Of a stretch of DNA of 64,000 bases, positions 1-9,869 are shown one piece after another. Under the pieces are notes generated by a model. The model had not been told where the DNA came from, did no database searches, and was given only the letters and a program-made list of their open reading frames with translations. The position numbers and the translations under genes were made by a program. Position 1 is the stretch's first letter, and every line of letters begins with the position of its first letter. This stretch comes from an uncultured Aquimonas sp. (lineage in GTDB: Bacteria > Pseudomonadota > Gammaproteobacteria > Xanthomonadales > Xanthomonadaceae). The stretch spans positions 99,499-163,498 of the forward strand of contig NZ_CALART010000008.1 in the NCBI RefSeq assembly GCF_937888285.1. The letters run 5' to 3'.

Positions 1-479
1 AGGGTTTCAAGAAGTGCCGCATAGGGACTGTTGCGCTCGGCTGCGCGACCGGCCAGCAGGCCGATGATGTGGGCCACATGGCCCAGCCAGTCGACCACTT
101 CGGCCTCGGGCCGATGCGCGAGGTACTCAAGCACCAGCGGCAGGTAGTCAGGAAGCTCGCGCGAATCCAGCTCGAATCCATTGCGGCGATAGGTCTCGAT
201 CATGTCGACCATGGCCTGGCCGCGGTCGCGCGATTCGCCGTAGATGTGCTCGAACAGCAGCAGGCTCATCGCCCGCCCGCGATCGAACAGACCCAGCCAA
301 CGTTCCTGTGCCGCCATCGGCTCCAGTCCGAACAGCTCGTCGGCAAATTGCTTCAGCTGCTGGGCGCGCGCCGCCGGCAGGCCGCTGTCGGCGCAGGCCG
401 ACAGCAGTTCCTCGCGATGCGCCCAAAGCTCGTCCCGGGGGTAGTCGAGCAGCACCCCGATCAACTTCAGGGCTTTCAT
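1..479 (-). CDS. narJ: Nitrate reductase assembly chaperone NarJ (3' end outside window)
   Basis: NarJ is the cytoplasmic chaperone that holds NarG for molybdenum-cofactor insertion and membrane docking; it is not part of the mature enzyme. The minus-strand reading from the ATG at 479 starts MKALKLIGVLLDYPRDELW and contains the family block LFDRGRAMSLLLFEHIYGES followed by SRDRGQAMVDM and SRELPDYLPLVLEYLA, which match E. coli NarJ almost word for word. About 159 codons are present and the frame is still open at base 1, so the C-terminus and the expected narI lie beyond the window. The ATG overlaps the narH stop by four bases (ATGA), which indicates translational coupling. Confidence 0.95.
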   Translation of the reverse strand, partial: MKALKLIGVLLDYPRDELWAHREELLSACADSGLPAARAQQLKQFADELFGLEPMAAQERWLGLFDRGRAMSLLLFEHIYGESRDRGQAMVDMIETYRRNGFELDSRELPDYLPLVLEYLAHRPEAEVVDWLGHVAHIIGLLAGRAAERNSPYAALLET

Positions 480-2023
480 GCGCGCTCCCGTTCCGGCGTT
501 TGACGCGCCGGCGGCACGTGATAAGTGGTTGTGGCCTTGCCGCCGAACAGGGCGGCACCGTCGGAGCCCGGCGAGCAGCCGTCGCCGAAGGTGAAGCCGC
601 AGCCGCCGCGTTCGCCGAAGGCGTCGTTCGCATACTCGCGATGCGCGGTCGGGATGACGAAGCGATCCTCGTAGTTGGCGATCGCGAGGTAGCGGTACAT
701 CTCCTCCGCCTGCTGCTTGGTCAGTCCGACCTGTTTCAGCACGTCGAGATCCTCGACGCCGTCGACGTTCATGGCACGCCGCCAGGCGCGCATGGCCAGC
801 ATGCGCTCAAGCGCCACCACGACCGGTCGCTCGTCGCCTGCAGTCAGCATATTGGCGAGGTAACGCACTGGGATGCGCAGCGAACCCACATCCGGAATCT
901 CGCCATTCTTGCCGACCCGGCCGGCGTCGGCCGCCGACTGGATCGGCGACAGCGGCGGCACGTACCACACCATCGGCAGGGTGCGGTATTCCGGATGCAG
1001 GGGCAGGGCCAGCTTCCAGTCGATCGCCATCTTGTAGACCGGCGAGGCCTTGGCGGCCTCCAGCCAACTGTCAGGAATTCCTTCGGCACGAGCCGCAGCG
1101 ATGACCTTGGGATCGAAGGGGTCGAGGAAGATCTCCAGATGCGCCGGGTAGAGGTCCTTCTCGTTGGCAACCGAGGCCGCCGCCTGAATGCGATCGGCGT
1201 CGTACAGCATCACACCCAGGTAGCGGATGCGGCCCACGCACGTCTCCGAGCACACGGTGGGCTCGCCCATCTCGATGCGCGGGTAGCAGAAAATGCATTT
1301 CTCCGACTTGCCCGACTTCCAGTTGTAATAGATCTTCTTGTAGGGACAGGCCGAGACGCACATGCGCCAGCCGCGGCACTTGTCCTGGTCGATGAGGACG
1401 ATGCCATCCTCCTCGCGCTTATAGATCGCACCGCTCGGACACGCGGCCACGCAGGCCGGATTGAGGCAGTGCTCGCACAGACGCGGCAGGTACATCATGA
1501 AGGTCTTTTCGAAGGCGCCGTAGATCTCGCGCTGCACGCCGTCGAAGTTCTTGTCCTTGCTGCGCTTGGCGAACTCGGTACCGAGGATTTCCTCCCAGTT
1601 CGGACCCCAGTGGATCTTCTGCATGCGCTCGCCGGAGATCAGCGATCGCGGACGCGCGGTCGGCTGGTGCTGGCCTTCGGGCGCCTGATGCAGGTGCTGG
1701 TAGTCGAAGTCGAAGGGCTCGTAGTAGTCGTCGATCTGCGGCAGGTCGGGGTTGGCGAAGATCTTGGCCAGCAGACGGAAGCGCCCGCCCGCCTTCAACT
1801 GCAGCTTGCCGCCGCCGTTCTTGACCCAGCCGCCATTCCACTTCTGCTGGTTTTCCCATTCCTTGGGATAGCCCACGCCGGGCTTGGTTTCGACGTTGTT
1901 GAACCAGGCGTACTCGACGCCTTCGCGGGAAGTCCAGACGTTCTTGCAGGTGATCGAGCAGGTGTGGCAACCGATGCACTTGTCGAGGTTCAGGACCATC
2001 GCGATCTGGGCACGGACTTTCAT
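476..2023 (-). CDS. narH: Respiratory nitrate reductase beta subunit NarH
   Basis: NarH is the iron-sulfur subunit that carries electrons from the cytochrome b subunit NarI to NarG on the cytoplasmic face of the membrane. The 515-aa product has the family's four-cluster pattern: CIGCHTCSITCKNVW near residue 18, CEHCLNPACVAACP, then KCRGWRMCVSACP, and the SEKCIFC...CSETCVGR block. The tryptophan in CRGWRMC replaces one cysteine, as expected for the [3Fe-4S] site of this family. Length is normal (E. coli 512). It overlaps narG by four bases upstream and narJ by four bases downstream, so the three are co-translated. Confidence 0.98.
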   Translation of the reverse strand: MKVRAQIAMVLNLDKCIGCHTCSITCKNVWTSREGVEYAWFNNVETKPGVGYPKEWENQQKWNGGWVKNGGGKLQLKAGGRFRLLAKIFANPDLPQIDDYYEPFDFDYQHLHQAPEGQHQPTARPRSLISGERMQKIHWGPNWEEILGTEFAKRSKDKNFDGVQREIYGAFEKTFMMYLPRLCEHCLNPACVAACPSGAIYKREEDGIVLIDQDKCRGWRMCVSACPYKKIYYNWKSGKSEKCIFCYPRIEMGEPTVCSETCVGRIRYLGVMLYDADRIQAAASVANEKDLYPAHLEIFLDPFDPKVIAAARAEGIPDSWLEAAKASPVYKMAIDWKLALPLHPEYRTLPMVWYVPPLSPIQSAADAGRVGKNGEIPDVGSLRIPVRYLANMLTAGDERPVVVALERMLAMRAWRRAMNVDGVEDLDVLKQVGLTKQQAEEMYRYLAIANYEDRFVIPTAHREYANDAFGERGGCGFTFGDGCSPGSDGAALFGGKATTTYHVPPARQTPERERA

Positions 2024-5000
2024 CGGGCTGCCTCCTCGGTGGCCGGGACCGGCTCACCATCGAGCCAGTCCACCTTGTTCATTTTTCTGACAACCACCAG
2101 CTCGTCGCGGTTGGTCCCAACCGTGCCGTAGTAGTTGAACCCGTAAGCGAGCTGCGCGTAGCCGCCGATCATGTGGGTCGGCTTGACCACCACGCGAGTC
2201 ACCGAGTTATGGATACCGCCGCGGGTACCAGTGATCTCGGAGCCTGGCGTGTTGAGGATGCGTTCCTGCGCGTGATACATCATCGCGATGCCGTTCATCA
2301 TGCGCTGGCTCACCACCGCGCGCGCGGCGATGGCGCCGTTGACGTTGAACAGTTCGATCCAGTCGTTGTCCTCGATGCCCGCGGACTTCGCGTCATCCTC
2401 GGACAGCCATACGATCGGGCCGCCGCGCGACAGGGTCTGCATGATCAGGTTGTCGCTGTAGGTGCTGTGGATGCCCCACTTCTGGTGCGGGGTGATCCAG
2501 TTCAGCACGATCTCGCGGTTGCCGTTCGGCTTCTTGCCGATGATCGGCTTGATCGTCTTGGTGTCGACCGGCGGGCGGTACTGCATGAAACCCTCGCCGA
2601 AATCGCGCATCCACTCGTGGTCCTGGTAGAACTGCTGGCGACCGGTCAGGGTGCGCCATGGAATCAGTTCATGGACGTTGGTGTAGCCGGCGTTGTAGCT
2701 GACGTTCTCGTCCTCCAGACCCGACCAGATCGGCGAGCTGATGATCTTGCGCGGCTGCGCCTGGATGTCGCGGAAGCGGATCGCCTCGTGCTCCTTGCCG
2801 ACGGCGAGATGGGTGTGCTCACGGCCAGTGAAGGTGCCGAGCGATTCCCAAGCCTTCACCGCGACATGGCCATTGGTCTCGGGCGCCAGGTGCATGATGG
2901 CTTCGGCAGCGTCGATCGCGGTTTCCAGCTGCGGCCGCCCCTGGCTGACGCCTTCAGCCTTGACCGCGCTGTTGAGCTTGGCGAGGAATTCGACCTCGTG
3001 CTTGGTATCCCAGCTCATGCCCTTGCCGCCATTGCCCTGCTTGTCGAGCAGCGGACCCAGCGAGCTGAATTTCTTGTACAGGTTCGGGTAGTCGCGCTCG
3101 ACAACCACCATGCTGGGGGCGGTCTTGCCCGGGATCAGATCGCACTGCCCCTTCTTCCAGTCGGTCACGCCGTAGGGCATGGCGATTTCATTGGGGGTGT
3201 CGTGCAGGGTCGGCACCAGCACCAGGTCCCTCTCGACGCCGAGCACGCCCGGCGCCAGCTGGCTGACCGTGTGGGCGATGCCCTTGAAGATCTCCCAGTC
3301 CGAGCGCGCCTCCCAAGCCGGGTCCACCGCCTTTGACAGCGGGTGGATGAAGGGATGCATGTCTGATGTGTTGAGGTCGTCCTTCTCGTACCAGGTCGCG
3401 GTCGGCAACACGATGTCGCTGTACAGCGCCGTGGTGCACATGCGGAAGTCCAGCGTCACCAGCAGATCGAGCTTGCCTTCCGGTGCTTCGTCCCGCCATT
3501 TGATCTCTTCCGGCTTGGCCGCGCCGCGCTCGCCGAGGTCCTTGCCCTGCAGGCCATGGCGTGTGCCCAGCAGGTGCTTCAGCATGTACTCGTGGCCCTT
3601 GCCCGAGCTGCCCAACAGATTGCTGCGCCAGATGAACAGGTTGCGCGGGTAGTTCTCCGGCGCATCCGGATCGGCGAAGGCGAAGTCGAGGCTTCCGTCC
3701 TTGAGCTTCCCGACCGCGTAGTCAACGGGAGCCACGCCCGCGGCTTCCGCCTCGCGCACCAGCTTCATCGGATTGGTGTTCAGCTGGGGCAGCGACGGCA
3801 GCCAGCCCATGCGCACGGCGCGCAGGTTGTAGTCGGCCAGCGAGCCGCTGTACTTCGACTTGTCAGCCAGCGGCGAGAGGATTTCCTCAACGCCGAGCTT
3901 CTCGTAGCGGTACTGGCTGGAGTTGAAGTAGAAGAAGCTGGTGCCGTTCATCTGCCGCGGCGGCTTGCTCCAGTCGGTTCCGAAAGCGATCGGCGCCCAG
4001 CCCGACTGCGGACGCAGCTTCTCCTGCCCCACGTAGTGCGCCCAGCCACCACCGGTTTGGCCCACGCAGCCACACATCACGAGCATGTTGATCAGCCCGC
4101 GATAGTTCATGTCGTTGTGGAACCAGTGGTTCATCGCCGCGCCGACGATGACCATGCTGCGGCCATGCGTCTTGTCGGCGGTGCGCGCGAACTCACGCGC
4201 GATCTGGATCACCTCGGCACGCGGCACGCCTGTGATCTTTTCCTGCCAGGCCGGCGTACCCGGCACGTTGTCGTCGTAGCTCCTGGCGACGTTGCCGCCA
4301 CCCAGCCCGCGGTCCACGCCGTACTGCGCCAGCAGCAAGTCATAGACCGACGCCACCAGCCACTCCTTGCCATCGGCCAGGTTCAGGCGCTTGACCGGGA
4401 CGTTGCGCTCCAGAACATCGCTGAACTTGGACTCGGTCCAGTACTCGTTCTCGATGCCGCCGAAGTAGGGGAAGCTGACCGACTCGACACCGTCGGCGTG
4501 GTCCTTCAGGGAAAGGCGCAGGCGGGTTTCGCGACCGGCGCTGTCCTTCTCTTCGATGTTCCACTTGCCCTTCTCGCCCCAGCGGAAGCCCACCGAGCCG
4601 TTGGGCACGGTGATGTCACCGCTGTTGTCGTCGATCGCCAGCGTCTTCCACTCGGGATTGTTGGTCTCGCCCAAACCACCGAGATCGGCCGCACGCAGGT
4701 AGCGCTCCGGCACCAGACGTCCATCGGCGCGGCGCTCCAGCCGGACCAGCATCGGCATGTCGCTGTACTGCCGGCAGTAGTCGGTGAAGTACTGCGAGGG
4801 CTGGTCGACGTGGAATTCGCGCAGGATCACATGACCGAAGGCGAAGGCCAGCGCCGCGTCGGTGCCCTGCTTGGGATGCAGCCAGTGGTCGGTGAGCTTG
4901 GCGACTTCGGAATAGTCCGGCGTGATCGCCACCGTCTTGGTGCCGTTGTAGCGCGCCTCGGTGAAGAAGTGCGCATCCGGCGTGCGGGTCTGCGGAACGT

Positions 5001-5763
5001 TGGAGCCCCAGGCGATGATGTAGCGGCTGTTGTACCAGTCGGCCGACTCAGGCACGTCGGTCTGCTCGCCCCAGATCTGCGGGCTTGACGGCGGCAGGTC
5101 GCAATACCAGTCGTAGAAGCTCAGGCAGCCGCCGCCCAGCAGCGACAGGTAGCGCGCACCGGCCGCATAGCTGACCATCGACATGGCCGGAATCGGCGAG
5201 AAGCCGACGACGCGGTCCGGGCCGAACTCCTTGACCGTGTACAGATTGGAGGCGGCAATGATCTCGTTGACCTCGTCCCAGGTCGAGCGCACGAAGCCGC
5301 CCATGCCGCGCTTCTGCTTGTAAGTCTTGGCCTTGACCGGATCACTGACGATGCTGGCCCAGGCCTCGACCGGCGATTTCGACTTGCGCGCTTCCCGCCA
5401 CAGCTTGAGCAGTGCCGCGCGGATCAGCGGGTACTTCACCCGGTTAGCGCTGTACAGGTACCAGGAATAGCTGGCGCCACGCGGGCAGCCACGCGGCTCG
5501 TGGTTGGGCAGATCCGGTCGAGTGCGCGGGTAGTCGGTCTGCTGGGTCTCCCAAGTGACCAGACCGTTCTTGACGTAGACCTTCCAGCTGCAGGAGCCGG
5601 TGCAGTTCACGCCGTGGGTGGAGCGCACGATCTTGTCGTACTGCCAGCGACGCCGATAGCTGTCTTCCCAGCTGCGGTCCTCGCGACGGGTCGCACCGTG
5701 GCCGTCCGCGAACGGTTCCGGCGCAGGCTTGAAGAAGTTGAGACGGTCGAGGAAGTAGCTCAT
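2020..5763 (-). CDS. narG: Respiratory nitrate reductase alpha subunit NarG
   Basis: NarG is the molybdo-bis(MGD) catalytic subunit that reduces nitrate to nitrite. The 1247-aa protein has the N-terminal FS0 iron-sulfur motif HGVNCTGSCSW (His plus Cys ligands) followed by GCPRGAS. The segment SFYDWYCDLPPSSPQ carries the Asp that ligates molybdenum in this family. It lacks an export signal, as expected for the cytoplasm-facing membrane-bound enzyme rather than NapA. Full length compared with E. coli (1247). It follows narK with a 67-bp gap that contains no obvious separate promoter and should share the narK transcript. Confidence 0.98.
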   Translation of the reverse strand: MSYFLDRLNFFKPAPEPFADGHGATRREDRSWEDSYRRRWQYDKIVRSTHGVNCTGSCSWKVYVKNGLVTWETQQTDYPRTRPDLPNHEPRGCPRGASYSWYLYSANRVKYPLIRAALLKLWREARKSKSPVEAWASIVSDPVKAKTYKQKRGMGGFVRSTWDEVNEIIAASNLYTVKEFGPDRVVGFSPIPAMSMVSYAAGARYLSLLGGGCLSFYDWYCDLPPSSPQIWGEQTDVPESADWYNSRYIIAWGSNVPQTRTPDAHFFTEARYNGTKTVAITPDYSEVAKLTDHWLHPKQGTDAALAFAFGHVILREFHVDQPSQYFTDYCRQYSDMPMLVRLERRADGRLVPERYLRAADLGGLGETNNPEWKTLAIDDNSGDITVPNGSVGFRWGEKGKWNIEEKDSAGRETRLRLSLKDHADGVESVSFPYFGGIENEYWTESKFSDVLERNVPVKRLNLADGKEWLVASVYDLLLAQYGVDRGLGGGNVARSYDDNVPGTPAWQEKITGVPRAEVIQIAREFARTADKTHGRSMVIVGAAMNHWFHNDMNYRGLINMLVMCGCVGQTGGGWAHYVGQEKLRPQSGWAPIAFGTDWSKPPRQMNGTSFFYFNSSQYRYEKLGVEEILSPLADKSKYSGSLADYNLRAVRMGWLPSLPQLNTNPMKLVREAEAAGVAPVDYAVGKLKDGSLDFAFADPDAPENYPRNLFIWRSNLLGSSGKGHEYMLKHLLGTRHGLQGKDLGERGAAKPEEIKWRDEAPEGKLDLLVTLDFRMCTTALYSDIVLPTATWYEKDDLNTSDMHPFIHPLSKAVDPAWEARSDWEIFKGIAHTVSQLAPGVLGVERDLVLVPTLHDTPNEIAMPYGVTDWKKGQCDLIPGKTAPSMVVVERDYPNLYKKFSSLGPLLDKQGNGGKGMSWDTKHEVEFLAKLNSAVKAEGVSQGRPQLETAIDAAEAIMHLAPETNGHVAVKAWESLGTFTGREHTHLAVGKEHEAIRFRDIQAQPRKIISSPIWSGLEDENVSYNAGYTNVHELIPWRTLTGRQQFYQDHEWMRDFGEGFMQYRPPVDTKTIKPIIGKKPNGNREIVLNWITPHQKWGIHSTYSDNLIMQTLSRGGPIVWLSEDDAKSAGIEDNDWIELFNVNGAIAARAVVSQRMMNGIAMMYHAQERILNTPGSEITGTRGGIHNSVTRVVVKPTHMIGGYAQLAYGFNYYGTVGTNRDELVVVRKMNKVDWLDGEPVPATEEAAR

Positions 5764-5830
5764 GGCTGGGAACTCCGGTGGAAGCCTCGCGTATGCATCG
5801 ATGCGTTCGTGTCTGGCGTGGTGAGGGGAA

Positions 5831-7261
5831 TCAGCAGGGGCATTCGGCGCCGCGCCTGAAGTACCACCACCAGGTGATGGCGATGCAGCTCAGGTAGAAG
5901 GCGACGAAGCCGTAAAGCGCGGCCTCGGCGCTGCCGGTCAGGGCCAGCGAGGAACCGAAGCTCTTGGGGATGAAGAAACCGCCGTAGGCGCCGATGGCGC
6001 TGGAAAAGCCAATCACCGCCGCAGACTCGATGCCGGCGCGGCGGGTGGCGGCGGCGCGCGCTCGGGCGTCTGCATTGGCGCCGAGAGCGCGCTCGTGCTG
6101 GGTGCGGAAGATCACCGGGATCATCCGGAAGGTGCTGGCATTGCCGATGCCAGAGAGCACAAACAGCAGCATGAACATGGCGAGGAAGCCGGTGAAGCTG
6201 CCGCCGCCGTTGGCTCCGGGGAGGAAGGCGATGACGCCCACCACGCCCGCGACCATGCCCACGAAAACGAGAAAGGTGAGCAGCGCTCCTCCGAGCTTGT
6301 CAGCCAGCACGCCGCCCGCGGAGCGCATCAGCGCGCCCACCAGCGGACCGAGGAAGGCGTACTTGAGCGCGTCGACTTCGGGGAACAGGGTCTTGCTCAG
6401 CATCGGGAAGCCAGCCGAGAAACCGATGAAGCTGCCGAAGGTGCCGATGTACAGCCAGCACATCAGCCAGTTGTGCTTCCGGGTGAAGATCGCCGACTGC
6501 TCGGCGAAGCTGGAGCGAGAAGCCTGCAGGTCGTTCATCCCGAACCAGGCTGCCAGCGCGGCGGCGAGGATGAAGGGCACCCAGACGAAGCCCGCGTTCT
6601 GCAGATACAGCGCCTTGCCCTCGGCGGTCATCTGCGGGCCGCCAGCTAGGCCTCCAAAAACCGCAAACCCAAGCACCACCGGCACCACGAACTGCACGGC
6701 CGAGACGCCCAGATTGCCGAGCCCGGCGTTCATGCCCAAGGCATAACCCTGGCGCGCCTTCGGAAAGAAGAACGAGATGTTCGACATCGAGGACGCGAAG
6801 TTGCCGCCACCGAAACCGCACAGGACGGCGATGGCCACGAAGTGCCAGTACGGCGTGCCCGGATCCTGCACGGCGAAGCCCAGCCACAATGCCGGCACCA
6901 GCAGGCTGGCGGTGGAGATCGCCGTCCAGCGCCGGCCACCGAAGATCGGCACCATAAAGCTGTAGAAGATGCGCAGGGTGGCGCCGGACAGGGCCGGCAA
7001 CGCCGCCAGCCAGAACAGCTGATCCGTGCTGAAGCTGAAGCCGACACGGTTCAGATTGACCGCGACCGCCGAGAACACCATCCATACAGCAAAAGCGAGC
7101 AGCAGGGCGGGGATCGAGATCCACAGATTGCGGTTGGCGATGCGGCTGCCGGTGTCGGCCCAGAAGGTCGGGTCTTCGACGGTCCAGACATCGATAGCGC
7201 CCTTGGGCTTCGGGGATGCGGCGGCTGTGGGTTTGGCGACGGGCGCCTTGGCGGAGGGCAT
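5831..7261 (-). CDS. narK: Nitrate/nitrite transporter NarK (MFS)
   Basis: This is a 12-TM major facilitator transporter that moves nitrate inward, probably in exchange for nitrite or with protons. The 476-aa product has both nitrate-signature glycine-rich segments: GFGGGNFASSMSNISFFFPK in the first half and GFSSAIGAYGGFFIPKSFG in the second. The frame is open to an ATG at 7327, but that codon overlaps the FNR box; the ATG at 7261 (MPSAKAPVAK) fits a transcript starting near 7292 and is preferred. The N-terminal 30 residues are Ala/Lys/Pro-rich. It is the first gene of narKGHJ and is preceded by modC in the same direction. Confidence 0.93.
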   Translation of the reverse strand: MPSAKAPVAKPTAAASPKPKGAIDVWTVEDPTFWADTGSRIANRNLWISIPALLLAFAVWMVFSAVAVNLNRVGFSFSTDQLFWLAALPALSGATLRIFYSFMVPIFGGRRWTAISTASLLVPALWLGFAVQDPGTPYWHFVAIAVLCGFGGGNFASSMSNISFFFPKARQGYALGMNAGLGNLGVSAVQFVVPVVLGFAVFGGLAGGPQMTAEGKALYLQNAGFVWVPFILAAALAAWFGMNDLQASRSSFAEQSAIFTRKHNWLMCWLYIGTFGSFIGFSAGFPMLSKTLFPEVDALKYAFLGPLVGALMRSAGGVLADKLGGALLTFLVFVGMVAGVVGVIAFLPGANGGGSFTGFLAMFMLLFVLSGIGNASTFRMIPVIFRTQHERALGANADARARAAATRRAGIESAAVIGFSSAIGAYGGFFIPKSFGSSLALTGSAEAALYGFVAFYLSCIAITWWWYFRRGAECPC

Positions 7262-7326
7262 CGGAGAGCCGGAACGTCGAAAGTGGGTGATGGCGCGCAG
7301 TGTGGTGCGCCCGATTCCCGTCGCCA

Positions 7327-7340
7327 TTGATGTGGGTCAA
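7327..7340 (-). promoter_or_regulatory. FNR box upstream of narK
   Basis: The 14-mer TTGATGTGGGTCAA matches TTGAT-N4-ATCAA at nine of ten positions. Its centre is 72.5 bp from the preferred narK start. Taking it as a class II site (centre at -41.5) puts CACACT at -12 to -7 and transcription start near 7292. The Fnr-like protein at 15279-16037 or the Dnr-like protein at 35532-36281 could bind here. Confidence 0.75.
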
Positions 7341-7390
7341 GACGGGTTGCACACCTGCGTGAAGATCGAAGGGGGTGGCTTCGCCGGACA

Positions 7391-8443
7391 TCAGTCCAGC
7401 AGCGCGGCCGACTTGAGCAGCAGATGCACGCCTTGGCCTTCCCCGAGATCGAGCTGACGGCAGGCGCGCCGGGTCAGCTCCGCGCACAGCGGCAGACCCG
7501 CCGCACTGCGGCAGTGGACAAGGCTGCGGCCAGGTCCGCTGTCGACAATGCGCTCGACGCGAACAGGCAATCTGTTCTGGAAGCTGAGCTCGTGGGGCGC
7601 GTCGCGGCTGAGTCCGACGTCACGCGCGGCGATCCGCAAACGTGCCCGCCGCGGCAGCGCAGCAGCGGCGGGCAACCACAGCCGCAGATCGGCGCAGGCC
7701 AGCTCTACCAAGGCATCCGCGGTGTCGTAGCTGATCGGCTCGACCTCGATGAGGTTGATTGGACCCGCCTCCGGATCAAGCCCCGCGTCCATTGCCATCG
7801 CCTGCAGGGGCTGGGCAGGCCGCAGCACGCCGGCCCGCATCAACAGCACCTGGTCGGCGAGCCGCTCCACCTCCTCGGCAGCGTGGCTGACGTAGAGCAT
7901 GGGTACGTCCAGATCGATCTGCAGGCGCCGCAGGTCGCGCAGGATGCCGAGCTTGGCGGGGCGATCCAGCGCCGACAGCGGCTCGTCGAGCAGCAGCAGA
8001 CGCGGGCTGCACAGCAGGGCGCGGCCGATCGCGAGGCGCTGGCGCTGGCCGCCAGAGAGGCTGTGTACGGTTTGTCCGAACAGAGCAGCAAGTCCGAGTG
8101 CAGCAATCGCCGCATCAGGATCGATGCGTGGCGCGCGGCTGCGGCGGTAGCCGTACTCCAGGTTCTCGCGCACCGAAAGGTGTGGAAACAGTGCGGGCTG
8201 CTGGGCCACGTAGCCCAGGCTGCGACGGTGCGGCGGCAGGCCGCGGCGACCGTCCTGCCAGACTTCGTCGCCCAGGCGGAGACGCGCGGCGCGCGGCTGG
8301 ATCAGTCCGGCCAACCAGCGCAACAGCAGGCTCTTGCCGCAGCCGGAAGGCCCGAATACCGCGTGCACGCCACCGCCAACGAGTTCAATCCGGCTGTGCA
8401 GACGGAACTGACCAAAGTGCGCATCGATCTCTCCCGAGAGCAT
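7391..8443 (-). CDS. modC: Molybdate ABC transporter ATPase ModC
   Basis: ModC powers molybdate import. The 350-aa protein shows Walker A (GPSGCGKSLLLRWLAGL), the ABC signature LSGGQRQRLAIGRAL and Walker B LLLLDEPLSAL, followed by an H-loop region (YVSHAAEEVERLAD). The C-terminal ~110 residues have the size of the MOP/TOBE regulatory domain that binds oxyanion in ModC. Its ATG shares a base with the modB stop. It is the last gene before the narK promoter, so molybdate supply and nitrate reductase are physically joined. Confidence 0.95.
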   Translation of the reverse strand: MLSGEIDAHFGQFRLHSRIELVGGGVHAVFGPSGCGKSLLLRWLAGLIQPRAARLRLGDEVWQDGRRGLPPHRRSLGYVAQQPALFPHLSVRENLEYGYRRSRAPRIDPDAAIAALGLAALFGQTVHSLSGGQRQRLAIGRALLCSPRLLLLDEPLSALDRPAKLGILRDLRRLQIDLDVPMLYVSHAAEEVERLADQVLLMRAGVLRPAQPLQAMAMDAGLDPEAGPINLIEVEPISYDTADALVELACADLRLWLPAAAALPRRARLRIAARDVGLSRDAPHELSFQNRLPVRVERIVDSGPGRSLVHCRSAAGLPLCAELTRRACRQLDLGEGQGVHLLLKSAALLD

Positions 8444-9135
8444 CAGCCCGCCCCTGCGGCACCGCGCCTGCGCAGAGCGAACAGCAGGGCCAGCAGAACG
8501 AAGGCGCTGCCGAGCATCAGCAGCGAAAGGCGATGTGCGCGCGCGTAATCGAGAGCCTCGGCGGCGTCATAAATGGCGATCGACAGCACCTGGGTCTGGC
8601 CGGGAATGTTGCCGCCGAGCATCAGGATCACCCCGAATTCGCCCAGGGTGTGGGCGAACACGAGGGTCGCCGCAGTCAGCAGGCTGCCGCGCAGCAGGGG
8701 CAGCAGCACGCTGAAGAAGCGATCAACGGGTCCGGCGCCCAGCGTGGCTGCCATGTCCAGAGGCGCCCTTCCGATCGCGCGCAGGCCCTCATGCAGGGGC
8801 TGCACCGCGAAAGGCAGCGAATACAGCACAGAACCGATCACCAGACCTGGAAAGCTGAAAGCGAGATGCGGCAGGCCGAAGCGCTCCAGGCTGGCGCCGA
8901 CCGCGCCCTGCGGGCCCAGCAGGATGAGCAGATAGAAGCCGAGGACGGTCGGCGGCAGCACCAGCGGCAGCGCGATCAGCGCTTCCACCAGCGGCTTCAC
9001 TTTCGACTCCGACCAGGCCAGCCAAGCCGCCAGCGGCAGACCCAGCAACAACAGGATCACGGTCGTCCACAGGCACAGCGAGAGCGTGAGCCGGATCACC
9101 GGCCAGTCCAGCGCGAGGGCCTGCCAGAGACTCAC
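8443..9135 (-). CDS. modB: Molybdate ABC transporter permease ModB
   Basis: ModB forms the inner-membrane channel for molybdate. The 230-aa protein has about five hydrophobic segments and the inner-membrane permease EAA-type loop around AATLGAGPVDRFFSVLLPLL, followed by AHTLGEFGVILMLGGNIPG, which is typical of ModB. Length is normal for the family. The start overlaps the modA stop by four bases and the stop overlaps modC, giving the standard modABC order. Confidence 0.95.
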   Translation of the reverse strand: MSLWQALALDWPVIRLTLSLCLWTTVILLLLGLPLAAWLAWSESKVKPLVEALIALPLVLPPTVLGFYLLILLGPQGAVGASLERFGLPHLAFSFPGLVIGSVLYSLPFAVQPLHEGLRAIGRAPLDMAATLGAGPVDRFFSVLLPLLRGSLLTAATLVFAHTLGEFGVILMLGGNIPGQTQVLSIAIYDAAEALDYARAHRLSLLMLGSAFVLLALLFALRRRGAAGAG

Positions 9136-9869
9136 GGCAGGGCGAAGCCGGAGGCGGCCAGATGCGCGCGGCCACGTTCGCCCAGCACGAAGTCGAGCAG
9201 ACGCTCGGCGTCAGGGTTGGATGCGCCGCGACGGGTCAGCATGACCGCCTGCCAGAGCGGGCTGTGCAGGGCCTCGTCGATCAGCGCATGGCGCCCGCCC
9301 GGCAGCCGGCCGTCGAGCACCAGACTCTTGGCAATGACGCCGGCCTCCACCGCGCCGCTGGCAATGAAGTGGGCGCTCTGTCCGGCGTTCTCCGCCAGCA
9401 CCAGCTTTGGTCGCAGCGCTTCAATCACGCCGCTCGCGCTAAGGGCTTCGATGGCGCGCTGCCCATACGGCGCATGCTCGGGGTTGGCGATAGCGATGCG
9501 CCGGATGCCCGGAGCGAGCAGGTCCTGTGGGCGCGGCGCGGCGCCCTCGCCGCGGATCCAGATCACGAGACGACCGCGTCCGTAGCGCTGCGGCTCGCCG
9601 CCCAGACCGTCAGCGGCAAGCTGCTGCGGGTAGCGCTCATCCGCGGACAAATAGACATCGAAGGGCGCACCGTGCCGGATCTGGGTCGCGAACTTGCCGG
9701 AAGACCCATAGCTGATTCGCAGCAGTACGTCCGGGTGGCGCTCGCGGTATTCCGCCGCCATCGCCTCCATCGCCGGACGCAGGTCCGAAGCCGCCGCCAC
9801 ACGCACTTCGCCCGCCCGGGCCGACCCGATGAGCAGCAGGCCAAGGACCAGCGCCAGCCAGGCTCTCAT
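9132..9869 (-). CDS. modA: Periplasmic molybdate-binding protein ModA
   Basis: ModA captures molybdate in the periplasm for ModBC. The chosen start gives MRAWLALVLGLLLIGSARA, a clean signal peptide ending in an AxA-like cleavage site, and a 245-aa precursor. The mature part starts with GEVRVAAASDLRPAMEAMA and continues with SYGSSGKFATQIRHGAPFD, the serine-rich oxyanion-binding elements of this family. The frame is open upstream to 9986, but those codons overlap the preceding gene and would bury the signal peptide. The start overlaps the upstream gene's stop by four bases. Confidence 0.95.
   Translation of the reverse strand: MRAWLALVLGLLLIGSARAGEVRVAAASDLRPAMEAMAAEYRERHPDVLLRISYGSSGKFATQIRHGAPFDVYLSADERYPQQLAADGLGGEPQRYGRGRLVIWIRGEGAAPRPQDLLAPGIRRIAIANPEHAPYGQRAIEALSASGVIEALRPKLVLAENAGQSAHFIASGAVEAGVIAKSLVLDGRLPGGRHALIDEALHSPLWQAVMLTRRGASNPDAERLLDFVLGERGRAHLAASGFALP

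Noticed and set aside
308..2131. 607-aa open frame on the plus strand, antisense to narH
   Set aside because: It lies opposite a strongly conserved gene and has the Arg/Ala/His-rich composition of a GC-rich shadow frame; no family resemblance.
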